From assembly GCF_900107855.1 (NCBI RefSeq), contig NZ_FNRJ01000001.1:1-64000 (forward strand): DNA of 64,000 bases, in the 5' to 3' direction. Each line of letters begins with the position of its first letter. Within the stretch, counting starts at the first letter, position 1. Positions 19,371-27,300 of this stretch are shown here, piece by piece. Origin of the DNA: Marinobacterium iners DSM 11526. GTDB lineage: Bacteria > Pseudomonadota > Gammaproteobacteria > Pseudomonadales > Balneatricaceae. The position numbers were made by a program, and so were the translations under genes. Under the pieces are notes generated by a model. That model saw only the letters and a list, made by a program, of their open reading frames with translations, did no database searches and was not told the origin of the DNA.

Positions 19371-19534
19371 GCCTGAGAGAAGGGATCGCGATGGGCCAGC
19401 GCATACAACTGCTCCTTGTCGGGCTCAGGCCAGTAAAGCGCAGCCGCCTGATCACCGATCTTCACCGCCACGCCGGAGCCCGGCACCAGATCATCACGAC
19501 CACAGAGGTCCTGCCAGTTCACGTTGCTGCTCAT
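18887..19534 (-). pseudogene. In-frame nirD::moaA chimera
   Basis: Starts as NirD, the Rieske-like small subunit of assimilatory nitrite reductase ([21 protein letters not shown]... to DPFSQA, about 56 codons), overlapping the nirB stop as TGATG. It then switches in frame to MoaA at [12 protein letters not shown] and runs to its C-terminus with FCGDC. The junction lies at a short similarity, GCCAGCACCTCG versus GCCAATACCTCG of moaA copy 1. Both halves lack essential parts, so neither activity is expected, although a protein of about 215 residues could be made. Confidence 0.85.
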
Positions 19535-20205
19535 CACGCTTCCTCCTCGACCAGTTCACGGGCCGGAATCAACTGCCCACGCTCAACCACTTGCACAATG
19601 CGCGCCCGGCCCGGCTCATCGGAATTAACAAAGCTGCGGAAACGCTTGCGCTTGTTCGGATCTTCCACCGCCTCTTTCCATTCGCAGCGATAGCTGTCGA
19701 CCACATGCTGCATGCGGGCTTCCAGTTCCGCCGCCATGCCCAGGCTGTCATCAATCACCACCTGACGCAGGTAGTTCAGGCCGCCATCCAGGTTTTCCAT
19801 CCACACCGAAGTGCGCTGCAGGCGATCGGCGGTGTAGATGTAGAACATCAGGATACGGTCGATGTAGCGCACTAGGGTTTCGTCATCGAGGTCGGTGGCG
19901 AACAGATCGGCATGGCGGGGCTTCATGCCGCCGTTACCGCAGACGTAGAGGTTCCAGCCGTTCTCGGTGGCGATGACGCCGATATCCTTGCTTTGCGCCT
20001 CGGCACATTCACGGGTACACCCGGAGACGGCCATCTTCACCTTGTGCGGTGTGCGCAGGCCCTTGTAGCGGTTCTCGATATCGATCGCCATGCCGACACT
20101 GTCCTTCACACCAAAGCGACACCAGGTACTGCCGACACAGGACTTCACCGTGCGCAGCGACTTGCCGTAGGCGTGCCCGGTCTCGAAGCCGGCCGGGTAT
20201 GCTTT
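19534..20205 (-). pseudogene. nirB: nirB 3' fragment (nitrite reductase large subunit)
   Basis: About 220 C-terminal residues of NirB, the siroheme and [4Fe-4S] nitrite reductase. HAYGKSLRTVKSCVG, WCRFG, VKMAVSGCTRECAEAQSKDIGV and YVCGNGG are the siroheme/iron-sulfur ligand region with its cysteines. Everything upstream of PAGFETGHAYG is replaced by an unrelated truncated gene at about 20205. The stop overlaps the nirD start, as in intact nirBD operons. Confidence 0.88.
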
Positions 20206-20326
20206 GAGCGTGAAGACGTTCGTTAAGTGCCTTCTGCTGCTGGTCCAGTTCAACCCACCGGCGCAGATCATCAAGATGCTGATCGTCCAAATTGGCTGTT
20301 GCGAGTTCCGTTCCTTGATGCTTCAT
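20206..20326 (-). pseudogene. Truncated unknown gene, 5' end only
   Basis: ATG at 20326 preceded by a strong GGGAGG at 7-nt spacing, then about 40 codons (MKHQGTELATANLDDQHLDD, later WVELDQQQKALNERL). The frame then runs out of phase into the nirB fragment. I do not recognise the protein. A recombination breakpoint is inferred at about 20205. Confidence 0.5.
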
Positions 20327-20368
20327 TGAGCAACCTCCCTGTTATCGTTTGTTATGGTGCCGGAGGCT

Positions 20369-20563
20369 TCAGGCTTCTGAGTCTGGTTCTGAATCCTGCG
20401 ACCCCTCGCTCGAATCGAATGGCCTCAAGGCCGCTTCCAGCTCTTCCGGCGACAATACGAAGCGGGCCTCGTCTGGATACTGAATGTCCTGAGGTGAGGT
20501 TTTCCTCGACCCATTTTTTCTGTACCAGTCGATTGTTTCCCGATCCGCGTCGAAGTGCGCCAT
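20369..20563 (-). CDS. Small hypothetical protein, MAHFDADRET family, copy B
   Basis: 64 residues from ATG 20563 with the same AGGAAGGGAAGG leader as copy A (7318). After MAHFDADRET it differs (IDWYRKNGSRKTSPQD) and ends acidic (DSSEGSQDSEPDSEA). Function unknown. It lies between the nirB debris and the tRNA attachment site, and it lacks the IS3 insertion seen upstream of copy A. Confidence 0.5.
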   Translation of the reverse strand: MAHFDADRETIDWYRKNGSRKTSPQDIQYPDEARFVLSPEELEAALRPFDSSEGSQDSEPDSEA

Positions 20564-20598
20564 TGGCCTTCCCTTCCTGATGATGAACATAAGCTGGG
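20534..20598. repeat. 65-bp repeat, copy B (pair at 7289-7353)
   Basis: Identical by eye to 7289-7353, same orientation, spanning the leader and first codons of the MAHFDADRET gene. Its intact continuation gives the uninterrupted form of the site next to which the IS3 lies in copy A. Confidence 0.85.
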
Positions 20599-20730
20599 AG
20601 TACTTCTGACAGCACGACATGCCACCGGCAACCAGGCCCAGGTTTTGAGAAGTAGATGCGGGATGGTTCAGCAAGCAAGTTGCAAATGGCAACCGAGCGG
20701 CAACCAGAACGGCTATAAAGCCCAGAAACG

Positions 20731-20752
20731 AAAAAATCGCCAGAAGGCGATT
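20731..20752 (-). terminator. Intrinsic terminator downstream of the tRNA locus
   Basis: On the minus strand, AATCGCC TTCT GGCGATT followed by TTTTT. It lies 22 bp beyond the CCA end of the tRNA fragment and reads in the tRNA direction, supporting a genuine host tRNA 3' flank. Confidence 0.8.
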
Positions 20753-20773
20753 CACGTAACTCTTTGATCTAAA

Positions 20774-20801
20774 TGGTCGGGACGGCAGGATTTGAACCTG
20801 C
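20774..20801 (-). other. attL: 3' end of a tRNA gene (probably tRNA-Pro)
   Basis: The minus strand gives a T-arm and acceptor end: GCAGGTTCAAATCCTGC, then CGTCCCG, discriminator A and CCA. The matching 5' half (CGGGACG, D and anticodon arms) is absent from the following 80 bp. So this is the 28-bp identity segment left on the chromosomal side when a phage integrated into the tRNA 3' end. tRNA-Pro is inferred from the CGGGACG-type acceptor. The reconstituted tRNA should be at attR, outside the window. Confidence 0.8.
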
Positions 20802-20826
20802 TTTTAGGGTATTTAAGGGTATTACT

Positions 20827-20867
20827 GGGTGGTCTGTCAACGAAAGAATCAGCCTTTCAGGCCACCC
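20827..20867. repeat. Inverted repeat next to attL
   Basis: GGGTGGTCTG (20827-20836) and CAGGCCACCC (20858-20867) pair over 9 of 10 bases around a 21-nt loop. GGGTATT occurs twice just before it. These could be integrase arm-type sites or a terminator of the phage end; only the repeat is certain. Confidence 0.5.
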
Positions 20868-20942
20868 GACACCCTGTAACACCCTGAGCAATACCACCCG
20901 CAGCCCCCAAAACCGCCCCCTTCTCGCCGGCTGTATTTGCCA

Positions 20943-21113
20943 TCAGCAGACCGCAAGGTACTCGTCACACACAGGCATACCTGCGGAGCAAATGGCGATC
21001 AGCCGCTGTCTGTGATCTGATTCTGATTCAATAAGCAGGTTTCCAGTTGAGTCAACAGAAACGTAGAGGGTTCCGGTAGGGGTGTAAATGACTTCTTTTA
21101 AGCGCTGCTCCAT
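20943..21113 (-). CDS. Small phage protein, 56 residues
   Basis: ATG at 21113 has a strong GGAGG six bases upstream. The product begins MEQRLKEVIYTPTGTLYVS and ends ICSAGMPVCDEYLAVC. No known domain; the beta-rich N-terminus and terminal Cys pair are its only features. Divergent from the HTH gene at 21253. Judged real because of the Shine-Dalgarno and its position just inside attL, which leaves no other coding option there. Confidence 0.55.
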   Translation of the reverse strand: MEQRLKEVIYTPTGTLYVSVDSTGNLLIESESDHRQRLIAICSAGMPVCDEYLAVC

Positions 21114-21180
21114 GCAGATCCTCCAACGCTACATTCCTTTGAAAAGCTGTAATGAACCTTACAAGATTTTTTGCATGGGC

Positions 21181-21240
21181 GTTTTAGTCAGGCTAAAACT
21201 GTCGCAATTTGATCATATACAATAGTCTAATTGCGTACCC
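21181..21240. promoter_or_regulatory. Operator-like dyads between divergent small genes
   Basis: Two dyads precede the HTH gene: GTTTTAG-N5-CTAAAAC (21181-21199) and CGCAATT-N19-AATTGCG (21203-21235). Between them is AT-rich promoter-like sequence (TTGATCATATACAAT). Autoregulation by the HTH protein is plausible. Confidence 0.45.
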
Positions 21241-21252
21241 AGCCGGCAAAAT

Positions 21253-21495
21253 ATGCATCAAGAGATTGCTCAACGACTCAGGGATGCGATGGGAGCTGAA
21301 GGAGTTAGCGTGACAGAAATGGCCGTTATCATGGGCGTTTCGACAGGACGTGTCAGCCAAATCCGAAGCGGAGCCCCCATGAGCCAATCCCAAATCATTC
21401 AAGCCTGTCTGACCCTAAAAGCCTCACCAACTTGGTTATTACTCGGGATTGGCCCACCAAAACTTGCTTCACTACCGGAACTGGTGGATGAATAG
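21253..21495 (+). CDS. Cro/CI-type helix-turn-helix protein
   Basis: 80 residues. IAQRLRDAMGAEGVSVTEMAVIMGVSTGRVSQIRSG is a clear HTH_XRE domain (residues 5-41), and LKASPTWLLLGIG is the tail often seen in phage repressor-like proteins. No catalytic C-terminal (LexA/CI) domain. It could repress the divergent small gene or tune lysogeny; the main repressor is not in the window. The Shine-Dalgarno is weak. Confidence 0.75.
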   Translation: MHQEIAQRLRDAMGAEGVSVTEMAVIMGVSTGRVSQIRSGAPMSQSQIIQACLTLKASPTWLLLGIGPPKLASLPELVDE

Positions 21496-21511
21496 ATACG
21501 CAGACACCTTT

Positions 21512-22288
21512 CTATTCACGCGGCGCAAGTGCAGGCAGCCTCATCGAATGCCCCATGTAACTCTCTACCTCTGCGACTGTGTTACCAGCTGCCGCAGCTG
21601 AAGTGGAAGCCTTTTCCATAAAATGTTGTGTCATGGCTGCTTGGTTGCACAGCTGCCATAGCAGTGAGAATGGAATATGCGCCAACTCCTCTGATTTCCA
21701 GCTGGAGCCTGACTCCATGGCGATCATCTGCTGGAAAAATTCAATGCCGCGCTCAGCCTGCATGTCATCAACAACACCGAGCTCACTGACCCCAAGGTAG
21801 CTCTGCGCAAGCCTGTCCACATCTACGGGACGTCCTCTGCGGCGCACCAGGTCGCGGTAAACGCCCATCACACTAGCCAAGCGGATGACAGGGCCAGATG
21901 CGGGCGGCAGTTTATCCGCGCCAGCAGCAATCCTCTCACGCAGCTGCAGCTGATCGGCCATCCAGTTGAAGGCGTTGATGTACTGCTCTTTAACTTGTGC
22001 TGCCTTTTTGCCGGTAAACCCCATGACCAAGAACATGAAGCCGTCTTTGGTCATTTCCCACATCGGTAGTTTTCGCCCTGTAGCATCCTGATATTCACTC
22101 AGCGCAAAATTACGCTCAGTAAATTCTGACGAGCAATCGAGAGAATCCAGCTTTCTCAGAACATCTTTATGCTGTTTACCAAACGCCTCGGCCACCTTCA
22201 GTGAAGTGGTGCGTAGCTGATCATCGTGAATGAGGATAATGTTTTTCGGGTTCAGGCCGGTTGCCTGAGAGGTGAGTTGAGCAGCCAT
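21512..22288 (-). CDS. Rha-family phage regulatory protein
   Basis: 258 residues starting after AAGGAGG at 5-nt spacing. Residues 20-115 form the pRha domain (TTSLKVAEAFGKQHKDVLRKLD, WEMTKDGFMFLVMGFTGKKAAQVKEQYINAFN). Rha proteins are phage regulators; in lambdoid phages such as phi80 and P22 they impair growth in hosts lacking IHF. The C-terminal half (about 130-258) is specific to this phage and has no known domain. Transcribed toward attL. Confidence 0.88.
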   Translation of the reverse strand: MAAQLTSQATGLNPKNIILIHDDQLRTTSLKVAEAFGKQHKDVLRKLDSLDCSSEFTERNFALSEYQDATGRKLPMWEMTKDGFMFLVMGFTGKKAAQVKEQYINAFNWMADQLQLRERIAAGADKLPPASGPVIRLASVMGVYRDLVRRRGRPVDVDRLAQSYLGVSELGVVDDMQAERGIEFFQQMIAMESGSSWKSEELAHIPFSLLWQLCNQAAMTQHFMEKASTSAAAAGNTVAEVESYMGHSMRLPALAPRE

Positions 22289-22554
22289 GACGGCCTCCTT
22301 TGTAATTTCTCTGAAAGTACCCCTATTCCGTAGGGGTGCCGGGAGGTTCAGAACGGCTACAAAGAAACCGCGGAGTTATTTCCCCGAAGGGTATTGTATT
22401 CCTCGCCCTCCCGACTTAACGGGGTTGCGCACAGAGTCCAGGCGGATTTTGGGCGCAAAAAAACCAACGCTGACGGGGTTGGGCTGGTCCGCTTTATAAG
22501 AGGTTCTGACGCCTCGTACCGCGAAAGATAGCCGTGGTGGAACATGGTGTCAAC
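22289..22554. other. Intergenic region between Rha and the secreted-protein gene
   Basis: Together with the operator and leader that follow, 340 bp lie between divergent genes. Contains the Rha promoter side and several C/G-rich short repeats (GGGGTTG twice). No gene seen. Confidence 0.35.
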
Positions 22555-22571
22555 ATTTGGTATAACCAAAT
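22555..22571. promoter_or_regulatory. Palindromic operator upstream of the secreted-protein gene
   Basis: Perfect dyad ATTTGGT-ATA-ACCAAAT, 58 bp before the ATG at 22629. A possible promoter overlaps it (TTGGTA at 22558, 17-bp spacer, TACTGT at 22581), so a repressor bound here could block initiation. Confidence 0.5.
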
Positions 22572-22628
22572 CAATACAGATACTGTCGCTGATTAGAAAT
22601 AGACCCGACATTCAAAGGAGTGAATTTC

Positions 22629-23129
22629 ATGAAGAGGCTTTTCGCCGCTGCGCTGATCTCTTTCGTAGGATCCCTACCTGTTGTCGCTGCAGATAGTCCA
22701 AGCCCTACCTCTCCTATCGTAATGGAATTGATAGAGACTATCCCCGAGCTGGAATCTTGGCGTCAATCGAATGAGCGGTTATGGGCTCTTGCTGTTGCTG
22801 AAGATGTCCGTCTTCGGAGCACACCTCTTTATCAAGATCTCTCTGTTCGTGACCGACTACTCATTGTTGTCAATCGGGTGAAAAAGCAGGATCGTCTTAC
22901 AGTCGAAGAGTTTCCCTTGTACAGACTGATAATGGAGCAAGGAGCTACACAGACAGCACCGCTGCCCGGCAAGGCTGCGCATGAATGGATCAAGTCATTA
23001 AATCCACAGGAAAAAGCGGCGTACCTTTTAACAGTGCAAGAAGGTAGCGATAAAGAGAGAGCAGCCTTGGCAGAAGAAGCACGAATAGCCATTGCTGTGA
23101 AGCTTATTTCCACACCGATATTTGAGTAG
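22629..23129 (+). CDS. Secreted or periplasmic protein of unknown function (prophage moron)
   Basis: 166 residues from ATG 22629, which has AAAGGAG eight bases upstream; an earlier in-frame GTG at 22620 overlaps that site and is less likely. Signal peptide MKRLFAAALISFVGSLPVVAA with cleavage near AADS. The mature part is helical and charged with no recognised domain. Own promoter, opposite to the late operon and next to attL: the pattern of a lysogenic-conversion gene. Function unknown. Confidence 0.7.
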   Translation: MKRLFAAALISFVGSLPVVAADSPSPTSPIVMELIETIPELESWRQSNERLWALAVAEDVRLRSTPLYQDLSVRDRLLIVVNRVKKQDRLTVEEFPLYRLIMEQGATQTAPLPGKAAHEWIKSLNPQEKAAYLLTVQEGSDKERAALAEEARIAIAVKLISTPIFE

Positions 23130-23162
23130 ACACTTTATTCATGAACCAAAGAGGGCAACGGA

Positions 23163-23348
23163 ATGCCAAAACTCACACTCAGTCGCCGGGCCGGCTAAAC
23201 AATCATCATTGATCACGATATTCGCGTCACGCCCACTGAACAGAGAGGCTGCAATATCCATGTGACTATCGAAGCTCCGAAAGACGTGGATATTATCCGG
23301 GAAGAGTTGGGGAACGTCTGGCCTATCGAGGGAGAGTCAGAAGTGTAG
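23163..23348 (+). pseudogene. CsrA/RsmA-like RNA-binding regulator with in-frame stop
   Basis: The frame from ATG 23163 (leader GAGGGCAACGGA) reads PKLTLSRRAG, then TAA at 23196-23198, then TIIIDHDIRVTP, CNIHVTIEAPKDVDIIREEL and NVWP. It follows CsrA (LxLTRRVGETLMIGD...VRIGVNAPKEVAVHREEI). The stop replaces the conserved Glu codon of GET (GAA to TAA by one change). The rest of the frame is intact for 50 codons, implying very recent loss, or readthrough. It is 33 bp after the secreted-protein gene. Confidence 0.75.
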
Positions 23349-23352
23349 GCAC

Positions 23353-23377
23353 AAAAAACCCGCTCAATGAGCGGGTT
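23353..23377 (-). terminator. Intrinsic terminator between csrA-like and 23395 genes
   Basis: AACCCGCTC (23357-23365), loop AAT, GAGCGGGTT (23369-23377). On the minus strand it is followed by TTTTTT, so it ends the gene at 23395-24036; it may also slow plus-strand transcription from the conversion genes. Confidence 0.8.
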
Positions 23378-23394
23378 CTTCAGGTCATTACCAG

Positions 23395-24036
23395 TTACAC
23401 ACTGGCAATAACGGCCAAGCGCTCTCGATGGAAATCCATCTGACCCCAAAGCCATTTTTCCTGTGCAGCCAGTTCTTTCTCATTGTGGATCCGCGTGACT
23501 TTACCGTTAATGGCATCACCAACAGCCGCCATCAAACCTTCTGTATCAATGGCAATGTCTAGCAATCGCTCCCACATACGCTTACCGTTGCGGGTTTGTT
23601 CGCAGTCGCTGACGACAATGTTGTACTCATGTACCAGCTTGCGGAAGAAAACGGCTTCCACAACATCACGAGTCGCCACGCTGTCGGCTTTCCGGTTCTG
23701 GCGCCAGATCATCGCCTGCTTGACTGGCTTATCGCTGATTCCGTCCAAATGGTAGTTGGTCTTTTCAATACGATTGAACAGAGCAACACGCTTGGTTTCA
23801 TGGTTTAGCACAAAAATTTCGAGCTCTTTCTCTTCGTTGCGATGCTCGATCATACGCAGCTCATACCCTTCGGGTAGATCGATGCCCAAAGAGGCGCCCA
23901 GCTCAACGCTTTCCTGTTGCATTAGACGTGCGTACTCCTCCTGGTTCTGATCAGGATCAGACAGGTGGGCAAAGAGCTCGTGCTCTTTCTCGTCTCTCAG
24001 CAGCAGCGGCATATCAGTAGCCTTAAACGCAAGCAT
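23395..24036 (-). CDS. Phage protein of unknown function, 213 residues
   Basis: No domain recognised. N-terminal acidic segment (LRDEKEHELFAHLSDPDQNQ), a central beta-strand pattern (ELEIFVLNHETKRVALFNRIEKT), then a helical domain with VVEAVFFRKLVHEYNIVVSDCEQTRNGKRMWERL and WLWGQMDFHRERLAVIA near the end. It lies downstream of the late operon on the same strand but about 310 bp away, with its own terminator, so it is probably a separate lysogen-expressed gene. Confidence 0.6.
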   Translation of the reverse strand: MLAFKATDMPLLLRDEKEHELFAHLSDPDQNQEEYARLMQQESVELGASLGIDLPEGYELRMIEHRNEEKELEIFVLNHETKRVALFNRIEKTNYHLDGISDKPVKQAMIWRQNRKADSVATRDVVEAVFFRKLVHEYNIVVSDCEQTRNGKRMWERLLDIAIDTEGLMAAVGDAINGKVTRIHNEKELAAQEKWLWGQMDFHRERLAVIASV

Positions 24037-24349
24037 ATCAACCTCCCAGACTCACACCCAGGATCACTTAATGTGGCCAAATGGCACAAAGGGCCAACCC
24101 TTTTCAACCATTATACGAGCTATTATACACTTTGTGTACTTGGTGGTTGTGCATTCACCCTTTAGCATGAGGGCTATTAGCCAAACACCTATTATCTGCT
24201 AGCATTCTTTGAGCGCTTGTACATCGTGGTTACTTCTCGTCGCAGCGCCAGCCAACGCCTCTCCCTCAAACTTTACATGACCACATACAGGCAATACGTG
24301 CGAAAGCCGCCAATGTGCGCCGTTAACCGCCGCACACTGGCTTTCCATG
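24037..24349. other. Gap after the late operon, with terminator-like hairpin
   Basis: 313 bp without a gene. At 24309-24341 an 11-bp stem (GCCAATGTGCG with CGCACACTGGC, one mismatch) begins 9 bases after the stop of the giant protein and could terminate the late transcript, though it lacks a T run. The remainder should contain the promoter of the 23395-24036 gene. Confidence 0.5.
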
Positions 24350-27300
24350 CTACTCCACAAACCTCCCGTTCTCAGTCAGGTACCGAAGCTTCCTGTCCAC
24401 CACGATCCCTTGTATCTGGTCACGGCTATGACTCCTGCGGGAGCGCATAGAGCGCATCAGATGGCCACGGGTGATCCGGATCGGTGGGTTATGCTTATTG
24501 AAGCGAACAATCTCCCGGCGAACCTCGGCCAGAAACTCGGGATCATTCTGCCGATACGCCAACGCAAATCGATTCATCAGCAAGCGACGCCGGTCCTTAA
24601 GGCGCTGCTCGGCATTCTTGATCGCGTTATTGGCCTCATACCGCTCCTGCAGCTCCGCCGGTGTCATACCCAGCATCTGGGACACAACCTTGTCCCAGTC
24701 CATGCTTTCCACCAGTGTGTCTCCGCGCAGGTTATTCACACCCTCATTGTGATAACGAATCGCCTTAAGCCCATCCTTCAGGAACTTCGGCACCGTTGAC
24801 TCAATGGCGCGCCAGTGGTGGCCCTCGCTCCACAGCTGAGATGCAGTGCCGGCACCCAGCGCAATACCTCCCATTGGCCCCAGCAGCTGCTCAAACCAAT
24901 ACTGCACCTTGTCCCGCCCTTCCAGTTCACGGTTCGATTCGCGCAGCCACAGGTTGTTCAATGACACACGGCCAGAGATACCGTAACCGGTCAGCGCCTG
25001 CACAGGGCCGTGCGCGATTGCATGCCCCACCTCTTTGCCAAAGGTGTCTGCCAAGAAGTTGCGGAACTCGGTGTCGAATTCCCATGGGTCATCCTCATCA
25101 TCAAAAATGGCATTGAGCACACCACCCAGCACGCTCCACAACGGCAAACCCATCGCGCCAGCGAACATGAAGTGCATACCCAGAATGCCGGCCAGCTGAC
25201 GCCGTGCCAGCTGCTTCACCTCGGGCGATTCACCCTTCAGAGAGTTGTACGCATCACGCGCCAGCCGGTAAGTCATGTTCAATGAGAACTGGCGGAACAT
25301 CAGGATTACCTTGGCAACATCGCCTTGCATGAACCGGGCCTTGTTGCCGCTGGAATAGTCGAAGTGACTATCCCAAACAAACTCATGAGCAAAGTCGACA
25401 GCAGCACGGTGCGTCCGGCCTTTTGCTCGCGCCAGGTCATATGCCGCCATGTAGGTCACTTCACGGTTCAAGCGCTCGGCGTTGTGGAAAGACCAGCTGA
25501 TCACCGACATGACCTTGTGGCGAACCGGATTGTAGGTTGCTCCCTCCTGGCTTACGGCTGCCAAATCGTGCGCCAGCGTTTTATCAATCACGCCTGTCCG
25601 TACAGCCTCTCGATAAGCCTTCAGGCGGTCACCGGTCAGTACCGATTCAACACCGCCTTTACCTGCAACGAATTCCCGACTCGCATTCATCAGGGCATCT
25701 GCTGATTCTTTCCAGCCGTAACGGGCGGCCAGCATAGGGAATGCCACCATGGGGGTCTGTGTTACGTTCACCAGCGCAGCGGCCGGGGAAACACCCAGAT
25801 ACCAGGTAAAGCCAATGGAGCTTGCCATGTTGGCCCACGCGGCCCCTTTCGGATTCATGGCCCACTCATGGCGCTTCAGCATCTCGTTATACAGGTCGGT
25901 CGCTTTCACCTTATCTCGACCGATTTGCTTGGCTGCCTGGGCTGTACGCTCAAGACGCCCGAATTCAGCTTTTGTCTTGGTTGGCTCCTTCCGGTATTTA
26001 AGCGCCAGCTGGGCAACCGCTTTTTGGTGTAGATCGTCCTTATCCGGATCACCCTTCGCGTTGTTGATACGACGCTGCGCATCACCCAGCATTGACCGGA
26101 TGGACCCTTCCGCCAGCTTGCTGTAACCCTGCGCCTCGTCATGCAAAGCCAGGTCAGCAGCCACCTGCTCAGGGTCTGCCTCCAGCCCTTCGCGCATTTC
26201 CCGCAGCTGCTCATCCAGCAAATCAGAATACTCAAGACGCGCCAGCTGATAGGACCCATGGAACATGGAGTCAGCATAGGCACGCAGTGCGTCCTTCGCG
26301 TAGCCCGCTGTCTTTTTGCGGTGGATAAAGTGCTTTCGCAAGCTCAAATCAGGCAGCGTCTGCAAATACATCTGGTAGATATCATCACGCAGGGCATCAA
26401 CCTTCGGCCAGTCACCCAGCCGTTCATCGAGCATGCCGTCAAGCTGGCCAATAAACTTGGCCGACACTCCATCAAGCTGCTTCAGGTCATCCAGCTTGGC
26501 GCCGTGGCGCACCCGATAGCCTTGGCGGTTCATCTTATCGATGTACTCCGCCTGCTGCTTGGCCTCTTCGAACATCTCAAAAACACGCTCATCGCCACGG
26601 GTAGCGGACACCCAGTAACGACCGAAACGCGCCAGCGGGAAATAGGGCTCTTGCACTTGCACCGATTCAAACTTGGCACGCAGTGCATCCAGCAGTGCCT
26701 TGGCCTGTTCCCCATCTTCCAGCGTGCGACCAATACGGCGCTCCAGCGCTTCCATAGTCATGCGTTGGCGATCCTTGTATGCATCGCGCACTTCACGGTA
26801 GAGTGCCTGCGCTTCCGGGCTCAGAGAGTTGAAACGTCGTTCTAGCCCAGCGCGTGCTTTGGCCCGGTTGCGCTCCTGCGCCAGCGTTGTTTCAGCGTCC
26901 TCGATCTCTTGGCGCAAGTGCGCATCGCTGCGAATGCCAGACTTGCCACCACCAGCACCATCCTTGCTACGCTCCTTGATCAGCCGTGTGTTCTTCTGAC
27001 GCAGCGCTTCTACATCCTCTGGCGTGGTCAATACGGTGTACTTCCGGGACGGGTCAACTCCAGCAATAGTGGTATCGTGCATCAGCTCGGCCAGCTCCTG
27101 CGCTTCCTTTCGGTTGCGCAAGTTGAAAGCCGTCCATTTTTCAGCCAGCTCAGATCCAACGCTCAGCAACTCATTACGGCGTGCATCCATCAGGCCGGCC
27201 GTCTTCACATACCGCTTAATCTGCGGCAATGTATTGCCAGCCAAGTCAGCCAAATGGCGGCGAGTCAACGCACCCAGCCATGCTGGGCGAAGGTCTGCGG

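Noticed and set aside
20774-20850. Complete tRNA gene
   Set aside because: Only the T arm and acceptor 3' strand are present; no matching 5' acceptor, D arm or anticodon arm follows.
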